From positions 8,104,001 to 8,168,000 of the forward strand of contig NC_068562.1 of assembly GCF_022201045.2 (NCBI RefSeq): a stretch of 64,000 bases of DNA. The letters run 5' to 3'. The position numbers and the translations under genes were made by a program. Below, in pieces: positions 24,193 to 35,200 of this stretch. Positions within the stretch are counted from its first letter, which is position 1, and every line of letters begins with the position of its first letter. The notes below the pieces were generated by a model. The model saw nothing but the letters and a program-made list of their open reading frames with translations, was not told where the DNA came from and ran no database searches. Source of the DNA: Citrus sinensis. Its lineage: Eukaryota > Streptophyta > Magnoliopsida > Sapindales > Rutaceae.

Positions 24193-24938
24193 TTACATTA
24201 AGGAGTTGATGAGACCGTAGACAACAAGAAGGCCCATAACGAGAGAGAGGTCAACACAAGGCTTAACCTCCATCGATAATACATCTTCACCAAAAACAAC
24301 TCCACTTCTTGCTTCTTTTCTCTTCAGCTCAGCAACTGTGTCTCCAAAGTTGTCCACAATCTTGCATGCACACTTACCATTCAAGCTTGTCATAGCATAA
24401 TTATATGGATGATTATCATCCAATCCCAAAATAACCTCACAATCTGAATTTCTCCTCAACATATTGAAGCTTTGTCGAACTAGGAAATCGGGCCTTTTAG
24501 TATTAGTTTCGACTTTCCCAGTTGATTTGTAACCTTCCCAGAACCCAAATAACCTGAAATATCTCTGCAATAAATTTGTATAATATTAAAAGCATATATT
24601 TACATACTGTTAGTATTAATGTAAAAAACAATTAAAAGCTTTTGGTTCGGTTGTTACATGTAAAAAAGTTATATATATAATAATAATTGTACCTTTTTTA
24701 AGATGGTGAACAGAACTCCTCCATCAAAATCCATGAGATAAACTTCATTGTTGCTCTTGGAGTTGTAATTATCGACGCGATACATGATGTGTCCATCAGA
24801 ATCAAAAACAGTGCAGCCTTTGCCATTCAAGACTAGAGACTTCATCCAGATTGTGAAGGTTTCTCGTTTTGAACTGAAGTAGCATGGAGCTGAAGAAGAA
24901 GAAGAAAGTAGCCCACGGGGATGAACTTTTTTGGCCAT
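24193..24938 (-). CDS. LURP-one-related (LOR) protein
   Basis: Two exons, complement(join(24193..24564,24693..24938)), give 205 aa. The tubby-like LOR fold is recognisable: FTIWMKSLVLNGKGCTVFDS, GHIMYRVDNYNSK, VYLMDFDGGVLFTILKK, then after the intron RYFRLFGFWEGYK, and FNMLRRNSDCEVI with the C-terminal strand VVFGEDVLSMEVKPCVDLSL followed by a hydrophobic helix VMGLLVVYGLINSLM. The intron after LKK (gtacaa, ttgcag) is phase 0 and typical of the family. LURP1 of Arabidopsis is needed for defence against an oomycete; most LOR proteins have no assigned biochemical role, so a function beyond the fold is not claimed. Confidence 0.9.
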
Positions 24939-25963
24939 TATACAATTAAGTTGAATTTTGTTTGTGGATTAATTCAACAACACTTTCCAAGCTGCTTTTA
25001 AATGCTCAAACAGTAGGGTATACATGATATATATATATATATATATTATGATCAATATAATAACAAGTCCTTTTTGAAAAAGTTGGAGATAAACATAAGC
25101 AGCTGTTAGACAAGTGGGGTTATTAATTAATTGAGAAAAAAAGGACGAATATAAATTGTAACATTTCATGCAATGAAGCTAAAATTAGTGACAATGGCTG
25201 GTTTCAAAGTTGAGTTATAATACTAAACCACTTGATAATTATGCACATCATGTTTCTTGACTTTTTCTCTTCAGTAATAAACAAAAGACAATTGTGATTG
25301 ATCAGCAACGTTCTTGAATAATCACAGGATAATAACATTTTCATTAGTCTATGGCGATAGATTTGGACCTTATCGTTTTGGTGACTCGGAGGCTCTATGT
25401 CATCTGGAGCTTTTACTATTGCAATGTGGGGATTAAGTCAAAACAGCTTCTGAAATTTCTGATGTAGTTCAGATTACAGATGGATATGATTATAATTAAA
25501 CGCCAAAAACTTCATTCTGCACTTTTTGATTTGTTTAGATTTGCTTATGCAGGCATCTGCTGAAGCATGCGTGCACTTTAGAATATACTGTTGCTTCATC
25601 AAACATATCTAGTACGTGATCATCGTATGCAAGAACCTTATAACGTTATCAGTGAAAGAAAAAACTTAAATCCAATAGATAACAGACCTAACAATAGTGT
25701 TAAGAATAAAGTTGCAGTATTCGCCCCACAACAAAACATATATATCTAATTAAACGTACATTTAAACACCACTGATTTTCTTTCTTGAAAAACTATTTAC
25801 ACCCACCTCTCATATGTGTTATATGTTACTTAACAACCTTTTTTTTTAACACTTCTTAAAAAAAAAAAAACTCTTTCATCTCTTATTTTTTCTCTCTTGG
25901 ATTAATCATTTTTTTTCATTTTTAAACCAAAAAAAAAATCTTTAGCTTTATACGGTTCTTTTT
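24939..25963. other. intergenic, LOR promoter side
   Basis: No gene seen. A (TA)n run lies at about 25025-25047 and A/T homopolymers near 25850-25940. Confidence 0.5.
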
Positions 25964-27300
25964 TGTTGTAGAAAATATAAAATAATTAATAAAGTACGAA
26001 GTGTTGCCCCCAACAAGTGTGCTCTCCCAAGAATGGGGAGCAGAGATTCTACCCCCAGAGTTCCACCCCCATGATTGAGACGCAGAAAATATGCTCTCCC
26101 AAGAATGGGGAGTATGAATTCTACCTCAGGGTTCCACCCCTAGGATTGGACCCCAAAAAATATGTTCTCCCAAGAATGGGGAGCAAATGTTCTACCTCTA
26201 GAAATGGGCCCCAGAAAGTGTGCTCCCTCAAGAATGGGAAGCATGGGTTCTAACACCAAGAATGAGCCCCAGAAAGTGTGCTTCCCCAAGAATGGAGAGC
26301 ATGGATTCTACCACAGGATTGACGTCCTAGAAAATATGCTCCCCTAAGAATGAGGAGCAAAGGTTCCACCTCCAGGAATAGACCCAAAAAAATATGCTCC
26401 CCAAGAATGGGGAGCAGAGGTTTTGCCTCCAAGAATGGGCTCCAGAAAGTATGCTTCCCCAAGAATGAGGAGCAAAGGTTCCACCTCCAGGAATGGGCCC
26501 CAGAAAGTGTGCTCCCCCAAGAATGGAGAGCATGAATTCTACCTTAGGATTGGGGCCCCAGAAAATATGCTCCCCCAAGAATGGGAAGCAGAGGTTTTAG
26601 CTCCAGGAATGAGCCGCAGAAAGTGTGCTCCCCCAATAATTAGGAGTAGAGGTTCTACCTCTAGGAATGAGCCCCATAAAATATACTCCCTCAAGAATGG
26701 GGAGCAAGGATTCTACCAGGGATGAACCCCAGAAGCCATGCTCCCCAAGACTGGGGAGCAAGAATCATGTTCCCTCAAGAACATGGCGCAAGAATTAGGC
26801 TCCCCAAGAATGGGGAGTAGGAGTGGAGGATGGCAGAAGTCATGGTTCTAAACAGCCTTTGACCCAGTTCTATATTATGGATCGCACAAGAAAAGTCAAG
26901 TCCAAGTAGAGGAGCTATTGTTGAAGGACAATTGAAGGACATTGCTTGGCCTAGAAACAAATTAAGTAGAGTTTGACTCATATACAACTTATGAAAAGGT
27001 AGAGATACTTTGTAATTAAAATCATAGAGGATAGAGGAAAGTTAGATAGAGTTTAAATTAGAAAATAACTTTATCTATAGAAGGCTATAAAAGTAAAGGT
27101 CTCTCAGAGTGTAAAGGATCGGGAAAAAAATACCAAAAAAAGAGGAAGTCAAGTTGTAAGTGCGATCTTAATAAAATATTTGTCTTTTTCCATCGGTGGA
27201 TGTAAGTCAAAGGCTGAACCACGTAAATTCTTTGTGTTTTTTCGTTATTTTGCTCTTGCGTAAATTAATTTTTTAAGTTAACCAGAAATCTGCGTCAACA
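25964..27300 (+). mobile_element. probable solo LTR of a retrotransposon
   Basis: The right part has LTR layout: a TATA-like CTATAAAAG (about 27086), a polyadenylation-like AATAAAAT (about 27170), then GGTGGATGTAAGTCAAAGGC and GAACCACGTAAATTCTTTGT (typical of plant LTR ends), finishing GTCAACA at 27300. The left end is uncertain. TGTTG at 25964 has CTTTT one base before it, and CTTTT also follows 27300, which would be a 5-bp target duplication. TGTTG at 26002 is an alternative start without one. No primer-binding site, internal region or second LTR follows, so it is a solo LTR or fragment. Nearly all of its U3 is the minisatellite below. Confidence 0.55.
26020..26820 (+). repeat. 58-bp minisatellite within the LTR
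   Basis: About 12 imperfect units and three shortened ones around a core CCCCAAGAATGGGGAGCA, then GGTTCTACCTCCAGGAATG and GGCCCCAGAAAGTGTGCTC. The first two units are about 70 bases, the others 57-58. Each core is itself an imperfect hairpin (GCTCCCC...GGGGAGC). Units resemble partners two to four positions away, showing higher-order shuffling. The unit is not a multiple of three and open frames occur on both strands, so I do not call a protein. Confidence 0.9.
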
Positions 27301-28563
27301 CTTTTCTAGATCAAAAATGGAATAGAGGCTAGGGCCTATGTGCAGTCATCAATGGAATTATGTTAAGAACGACTAATGGCATACTAGACAAGCGAACTTT
27401 TAAATGATCCGTTTATGTACCGAAAATAATTGGGAACTGAAAATCATAAATTGAAAAATTAGAAGGCTTTTTAAGGAAAGCACGATAGCAAGTGGGGGAA
27501 AGAAATCTTCCTAATCTCATTAAAGAGTAAAGACCCATTTTTTTTTCCCTTCATAATCAGATTTACTGCACTTAGGCAATTGGATTGAATGATGGGAGAA
27601 GACCGGAGTCAATGGCTGGCATTGAATAAATTCCATAACTTCAAGGAACGGTCTTTTAAAAATGGATTTGAACAATAAGAAACTGAATTGAAAAAATTGA
27701 AAAATTGAAAGAATTGATGAAATACTGGGTTCTATGAGAAGTTATTTTATTTAAGGTTATTTTTATCATTAAATGAGCCGTTAAAAGATATTTATATTAT
27801 ATTATTTTTAAGTATTTTAGTAGGTTAAATAAAGAAAAAGAGATTTTAAGAGGTTTTTAGCGGGGTGCTAATAGTATCACTCTAAAAATAAGCCTAATCA
27901 ACATATATTGGATTTTGAAAAAAAATATTATTTATATATCTTTCATAGTTGTTGTAAAATGAAATTATTTTTCATCTTCCTAAACTTTCTCAATAATAAC
28001 CTTAAACGATCTTTAAGACCGCATTTATGATGATATTAATGATACTAAAAATAAGTCTCAATAGTTCAAACATTAAACACGGTTCAATTGGTTTATAGCA
28101 AATTTAAATATGGTTCAAATGGTTTATGACATATCACATATTATATCCTCATGACTGACTAATAAACATGGATTTCCATTTAAAAATTTGCCATAAACGG
28201 CACTCATACACCTGCATACTTATTTTTCTGGGCATATACATAGACCTGGGCTCCACGTCACGAATACGTGTATATAAAAAAAAAATGTCTATTTCCATAT
28301 AAGATTGGAAAACGACCAACAATTACATGAAATGATAAAGAATTAAACTTCATACGGTAAGCAAAAAAGAAAGCATTTTTTTTTCAACTTTACGCAGGTC
28401 AAATGAAGTGGAAATCTCATCAACCGACTCTAAGCATTCTGTTTCCTATACATATATTTTTTACGTCACTAAAACCATCGAAATTTGGTCAACAAGATGA
28501 TATAATGATATAAACTAAACATTGGGTACTGCAGATTAGTTTATTATTTCAAAGGACAACTTT

Positions 28564-28798
28564 CGAATTACCTCCTTATGAAATAACAATCTTTGAAGTA
28601 CTTTAAATTATTGTAAACTTCAACTCTCATTTTTATTTAATTATTTGATCATATTTTTATTTAAAAGATAAGGGAATAATGGGGGTAGGTCAATGAATTT
28701 TTTTTTTGGGTTTTCTTAATAAAAGTGGGGGATAAGATAAGATTTATAAAAATTTGGGTTGTATTTTAAAAAATGTCATTTCATGAGAGGTAATCTAA
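28564..28798. repeat. foldback MITE-like element (copy 2)
   Basis: The left arm CGAATTACCTCCTTATGAAA and the reverse complement of the right arm (AGATTACCTCTCATGAAATG) pair. The arm core TTTAAATTATTGTAAACTTC is shared with copy 1 at 4202-4410. Confidence 0.5.
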
Positions 28799-29263
28799 AA
28801 ATATTTTTTATTGGGTGAGGATATTTTCACCCTCACCGCATAGTTTATGTAATCTACCTAGTTTCAAATTATTTACAAAAAAAATCACATTATTTAATAA
28901 TTTTTTTAAAATTAAATAATTAATTAATCATATCTTTCTCTCCATAGCTCATTAATGTTAGTTTAAATCTAATCTTAATTTTACTGTTTTATCCTTATAA
29001 TGTGCAAATGACCAAGTACACATGCTTTTGTGCCATATGTTTAAACAATCAATGAGGATTTTATTGGTTAATTGTTTAAATTTTTCCTTGTTTAAATTAA
29101 ATTCTTAAAAATAATGTTAATTCTTTATAATTATTTTTCAAATGGCATGAGTTTACAAATTTGAGGAGTTGAAATGTCAATACCCTTTCATATTATATCT
29201 TGAGTTGAGATCTTAAATTACCCTCAAGATTATGTTAATTGATAAGTACATAAACTTTATGTC

Positions 29264-29607
29264 TCTATTTGGTATATATATTCAAATAGAGCTTATATAA
29301 GTAAAATTTTTGTTGGTAGAGCTTTTATAAGTAGAATTTTCATTAAAAAAATTTAGTTGATTGACTGTCAGTGAGAGTTTTTAATTAAAAATTATAGAAT
29401 TAATTTAATAGGTAAGTTTTTTAAAGTTATATTATGAAATGAATAAAATGAAATTGTTAAATAAGTAAAAGATATTTTAGATATTTTAACATTTAAAAAA
29501 AACTTTTCAAATCTCTATTTCCAAAAGCTTAAAATTTGAGTTCTTGTTATTACAAGTAAAATAACTTATTTATTCTTCAGTAGCTCTACTTAAAAAACAC
29601 CAAATAA
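29264..29607. repeat. possible MITE with TATTTGGT ends
   Basis: Left CTATTTGGTATATATATTCA with AGAGCTTATA following. The right end reverse complement is TATTTGGTGTTTTTTAAGTA with AGAGCTACTG. The interior is AT-rich and non-coding. Boundaries approximate. Confidence 0.4.
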
Positions 29608-29699
29608 TAATAAAAAAGTTAAATAAAATTTATGAGATTAAATAAGAACTTATAACCATTAAATAAATCATACTAAAGAAGTACTAAAATACATTAAAA

Positions 29700-29998
29700 G
29701 TTGGTTAGCGGACCAATTTTATAATAAATTGTAATTTGCGTCACTTTAAGCTTGCATTTGCATTATCTTCGCAGAAAAAAATAATAATAATTTGTATGCG
29801 TGGTTGGAAACCATAAAGAATTGACCACATTTAGACATTTCCTTAATCACCAAAGGTTAGCTGGCAGACCAATCTTATAATAAACTGTAATTTGTGTCAT
29901 TTTTAGCTTGCATTTGCATTATAATAATTTGTATGCGCGGTTGGAAACCATATAGAGTTGACCACGCTTAGACATTTACTTAATTATCAAGTCCTTCC
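29700..29998 (+). repeat. local tandem duplication of about 150 bp
   Basis: The ordered blocks GGTTAGC, GACCAA, TTATAATAAA, TGTAATTTG, GCTTGCATTTGCATTAT, AATAATTTGTATGCG, GGTTGGAAACCATA and GTTGACCAC or ATTGACCAC plus TTAGACATTT occur twice in order, in 29700-29855 and 29856-29998. Confidence 0.85.
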
Positions 29999-31200
29999 TT
30001 ACTTGGCATTTGGTTAAATCTCTCAAGCTTCAGTTATCCAAATAAAAAAACATAATCAAGTGCAAGAATAAATGTTTCTTTTTTTACTTTATTTACACGA
30101 AATATATAAAAAGAATATTCGAATGTTTCTAATAGTTAAGATTTCAGAAACGAAAGAAAAAAAGAGCTCTATCTTTTCATACCAAATAAAGAACATAAAC
30201 AAGTTTACATTGATTTAAAATAATTAAATCAATTTAGAATTGTATATTTTTTATTTAAAAAAGAAAAAGACATTCATACTCCCAATCAATAGTTAAACTA
30301 TTATTGTTCTAGAAATTGACAATTAAACTTTTATAATTTATAAATATGCTTCTAGTTCCACTTTTGTGAGTGAACATTAGCATTATCTAGTTAAAGTCGG
30401 CCAGTGAGACAATGGGGGATACACTTCATTATTGAGAGAAAAATAATTCGAATCACCGGTTGAGTCACTTAAGTAACTACTCAGTGATAAAGTACGTAAG
30501 AGTGTAGAGACAGTTATGAGGTTTGCCAAGTAGTAACCACTCTTTAAAAATTATCGCTCGCTAATTATTTCAACTTAAATAAGCGAAATTCATCCATCAT
30601 AGAAGGTTTTTTATGTCCATTTATGAAATTATAAAATTTAAATATCTAATTCTAAAATGTTGAGATCTAAACATCCACTGGAATAAATTTTGAAAATCCA
30701 TGTATAATTTTCTTTTATGCATATAGCATATCCAATATTTTTATTGTGGGTATAGTATTGAAATTAAATATCAAATAATATAAAATACAAAATAAAAATG
30801 GCCTTGCCCTTAAAACCAGCAATAGAATGGGACAGGGGCGCGGCACGCGGCTTTTGTACAGCAAATAACAAATTCATTGATTGGGACATAATAAGCTAAA
30901 AAGTAGACAGTTGTCAAAAGTCAAACTTTGTTTCACGTACGTGACCAGGCAAAATTTGTTCTTGTTTGACTTTAGTTTATGTTAGTGTTAGAAAGTTGTA
31001 AAACGGCGTTGTTTTGATCTCTAATTCGTTTCATTGGACAGCAGAGTCCACCAATTATACCATGCACCCACGTTACTCAATGTCACTTTCTCTGCCACAA
31101 GAAAAAAACAAAAAATAAAATAAATGGAAAAGACTCATTTTTAGTCAAATTGAGATTGAATGAAGAATAATTATATCCGATCATAAAATAATGTTTCCAT

Positions 31201-32202
31201 TTTTGTGTGAATATAAATACATTTTATATAAAGAAATGAAATGAAATGCAGGTGCTTTCTGATGGATCAATGATGAGCATTTATTCAAGAAAAAAATGAA
31301 AATGGAGTCTTTCCTCATACTGGGGAGGATCAAGTTGATAATTGGAGATTTGAATCATTTGATTCTTGAAGAATCGCTATCTGGGTAGGGGAATTTTCTC
31401 AATTCTTTTTCACCTACCCTTTAGTTTCTTTCTTATGATGATGGCTTTTTGATGTGATCACGGTTTTGCTTACGTGGCATTAATCTGAAGATCTTGACTG
31501 TCATGTTGTATTGTTATCGGTTATCTTTCTGAGGTAAATTGTTGATCAGAGATTTGTATACATGCATACATACATACATACATACGCGTATCCAACTACA
31601 AATTACAGACTGTTGTTTGCCCATTATAGGGGAGAATTTTTTTTTTAATTATTATTTTTGTTGTTGTAATGAGGAATCGATGAATATGGATTTGTTGGAT
31701 GTTGATGCATTATTGGGGTTTTCAAAAATAGTAGTCGTCCAGATTCTTAAGTTTTGAACTTCTGGGTATTGTGAATCTGGTGTTTTTGTTTGTAGGCTGC
31801 ATTTCATTTCTAAAGAGTTGTGAGATTTTGGTCTTTTGGTTCAATGATTTTTGTAGAGTTTTTCTAGCTGAATTATACAAGTTTGGGGATAAATTTTGTT
31901 GTAAATGTTTGTTTGATGCTATAGATACAGTGTTTTATAGGAAGTCAATTTTGTCTTTTGGATTGAGGCAGATAAAGAGAGCTGCCTTAGTGGTGTCAAG
32001 GATCTCCAGTGCCTGTTGATCATTAAAATCTGGGTCTGGAGGGTTTGGCGGAAAAAGGTTTTGCTGCTGGCTGAGAATTTGATCTTGGTGTTGCTGCGAG
32101 GGGAATTGTTCATGGTTTTGAGGTGAATTTCTTAGGACGTGGTTTGTTAAGAGTATTGGATGAGCATATAATAATGAACGGGGCAGTAGAGACTGCTTGT
32201 AA
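31201..32202 (+). other. probable promoter and 5' UTR region of FAB1
   Basis: A TATAAATA-like box lies near 31210. TATCTGG|gtagggg at about 31388 could be a 5' UTR donor, so a leader intron is possible. A short CATA repeat is at 31560-31585. Open frames here overlap in conflicting directions and are not called. Confidence 0.4.
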
Positions 32203-35200
32203 ATGGATGCCTCCAACAAGACATTCTCTGAACTAATCAGTATACTGAAATCATGGATTTCTTGGCGATCCGAGCCTTCTCATTTATCAAGGGATTTTTG
32301 GATGCCTGATCAGAGCTGTAGGGTATGCTACGAATGTGATTCCCAGTTCACAGTTTTTAATCGCAGACATCATTGCCGCCTCTGCGGTCGAGTCTTCTGC
32401 GGCCAGTGTACATCAAACTCAATTCCTGCCCCATCTGTTGACCCAAAGACTGCCCAGGAGCAGTGGGAGAAACTACGGGTATGTAATTATTGCTTCAAGC
32501 AATGGCAGCTGGGCGTAGCTACTCTTCATAATGGAACCCTGGTTCCCAAATTTGATATCTGTACTTCACCATCAGCAGAAAGTTTTGGCAGCACTAAATC
32601 TAGTGTCACTGCCAATTGTAGCAGCTTTACTCCTGGCTCAATGCCTTACTCTGTTGGGCCTTATCAACAAGTTCAACGTAATTCTGGTGTCAGCCCCCAT
32701 CAATCATCAATAATGGGGACAAACTCGGACGGACAAGGCGATGTAGCATCAAGGTGCAATGACCTTCTTGCTGACATAGGTGAAACATCTCCAAACCAAT
32801 TTGGATTTTCAATGAACAGGTTGGATTTTTGTCTGCTCTTAATTGCTTTGTAGAGCATTATAAATGTGCACAGCCTTGAGATGAACTTTTATTTACCAAA
32901 ACATTAGTTATATTTTGGCACAATATAAATAACACTTTTACAATGTTTACGTTACGTGTTTGTAGAATGATAGCTTCAAGTATATGGTTAATTGTGCATT
33001 TTGGGATTGAAAGTTGACGCTCTTTGTGCTAGTTTCTGGGAGTGCTCTGTGAATCTTCAGATATCTCAAAATATGTAGGAGGAAAACTTTTGATAATTTG
33101 GTTTACGTTACAACCTGTGACTGTAAGTAACTAACATCAGGACCTTTACTGTGAGTTTAGTTGATAGATCCTGCAGAAGAAGGTGGTTCCTTATTATCTG
33201 CATATGGCCATTTTTTCCTAGGTGCTCATTTTGTATGGGCTTTTAGTTTAATGTTTCTATTCAGCGGCCATTGTTGTTGGCAAGATTTTAATTACTTCTT
33301 TCTTTTTGCCTTCATTTTTGTATCAGGAGCGATGAGGAGGAGGAATATGGTGTATATCGGTCTGATTCCGAAACAAGGCATTTCTATGGTCCACTTGAGT
33401 TTGATGACATGAGCAATGATGATGGATCACATAGAATTCATCTTGATCAAGATAATACTGCCACAAAATGTTTAAGCACCTCTCCTCTACTAAGCAGTTT
33501 TGAGGCTCAAGGCTTGGAAGGGATCTCGCAGCATGGAAAAAAAGATGAACTGGAAACTGGTGATGAATGTGAAGCATCTTGTTCTCTATATGCTGCAGAG
33601 AATGTCAGTGCTGGACCTGTGGATTTTGAGAATGATGGACTTCTCTGGCTCCCCCCTGAACCAGAAGATGAAGAAGATGAGAGGGAAGCTGGTCTTTTTG
33701 ATGACGACGACGATGATGATGCTGGTGATGCTACAGGAGAGTGGGGATATTTGCGCACCTCAAGCAGTTTTGGGAGTGGGGAGACCCGCAACAAGGATAA
33801 GTCAAGTGAGGAGCACAAGAAGGCCATGAAGAATGTGGTTGACGGCCATTTTAGGGCTTTGGTAGCTCAGTTATTACAGGTTGAGAACCTTTCCATTGGA
33901 GATGAAGATGATGAAGAGAGCTGGTTGGAGATCATTACATCTTTGTCTTGGGAAGCTGCTACCCTACTAAAGCCAGATATGAGCAAAGGTGGAGGGATGG
34001 ACCCCGGTGGTTATGTTAAAGTAAAATGCATAGCTTCTGGACGTCGTTGTGAGAGGTAAATGGTAGAAAGTAGATTTCTGTATAAATGAATATGCTGCTC
34101 TGTTACACATCCTGAAGTGTGTGCTCTTCAGTGTTATATGATATAATGTTCCATATTTGCGCCTTTCTTTTCTTTGGTTAATCCTGTGAACAATTGTAGC
34201 ATTATGGTTGCTAGAAGCTAAATTCCTTGTTGGTTAGTTTTAGTTACTTGATTGTATTAACTTATGGAAGAATCTAAGAATTTTGTGCAAAAATAACTTA
34301 TTGTGTGAATAATTTTTTTAAAACATTAATTATATGATTTCTAGACCTGTATTTTAATGGTTTCTTTACCTGGGGCTATATTCATGAGCATCATAGTCAA
34401 AGAATTTCCCTTTATTACTGGAAGTCTGGAACACAATGAGATTTACATGGGAGCTAAAATTTCAAAATAAGTGAATTCTTTCACGGTCAACTCTGACCAT
34501 CTTCTATTCATGAGCCTTTTCCCCTCTTATATAAGAAAGTAGAAATAGACATACATTTCTTTTTATTTCTCTTACAAGCTATGATTTATCTGCTAAGTTT
34601 ATACAACTGTCCCGGAGAAGAAAAGGGTTATTTTCCTGTTAAAGAATTTTGTCCCTGGTGTTTATGCTCTGATAGAATATAAACCACTACTTGTTAGAGC
34701 TAACTAGTCATTCCTCCAGTTCTTTCAGGTTTAGTATGCCTATTAACTACAACAGTGGACTAAAGACATGTATGTTATTTTGTTGTAGTCCCTTAAGAAT
34801 TTTTTTCTAATATATATTTTGATTCTTTTCTTTTAGTATGGTGGTCAAGGGAGTTGTTTGTAAGAAAAATGTTGCTCATCGACGGATGGCATCAAAGATG
34901 GAGAAACCTCGCCTATTGATCCTTGGAGGGGCCCTCGAGTACCAGCGTGTTTCTAACCTATTATCAAGTTTTGATACTCTGCTGCAGCAGGTTGTGCTTT
35001 TTAGTTCTTTTTTTCTCTCATTGGTCTGTGGCTTACTGGTTTCTCTACACGAGCAGGAACAAATATGTTTTTCTTCCCTGCTTTTTCTTTTTTTTCGTTT
35101 GTTTCTTATAGTATTATATCCTTGTCTAGGAAATGGACCATTTGAAGATGGCAGTGGCAAAGATAGAAGCGCACCACCCTGACGTTCTTCTGGTGGAGAA

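Larger units (their letters stand above)
27301..31200. other. intergenic region with repeats
   Basis: No gene seen. It includes a second foldback element (28564-28798), a possible MITE (29264-29607), a local tandem duplication (29700-29998), and a GGGGTGCTAATAGTATCACT block near 27858 that is inverted at about 10925-10965. An AAAACGGCGTTGTTTTG palindrome lies at 30999-31016 upstream of FAB1. Confidence 0.5.

Noticed and set aside
26017-26725. Repeat-encoded proteins across the minisatellite on both strands
   Set aside because: The 58-bp unit is not a multiple of three, frames are open on both strands by composition, and there is no start context or conserved protein.
27301-27700. Internal region of an LTR retrotransposon after the LTR
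   Set aside because: No tRNA-complementary primer site and no gag or pol frame follows, so only a solo LTR or fragment is supported.
31935-32219. Minus-strand 94-aa frame in the FAB1 leader
   Set aside because: Overlaps the plus-strand 5' region of a well supported gene; no homology seen.
33507-33827. Ser-rich 106-aa minus-strand frame
   Set aside because: Antisense shadow of the acidic Asp/Glu-rich part of FAB1 exon 2.
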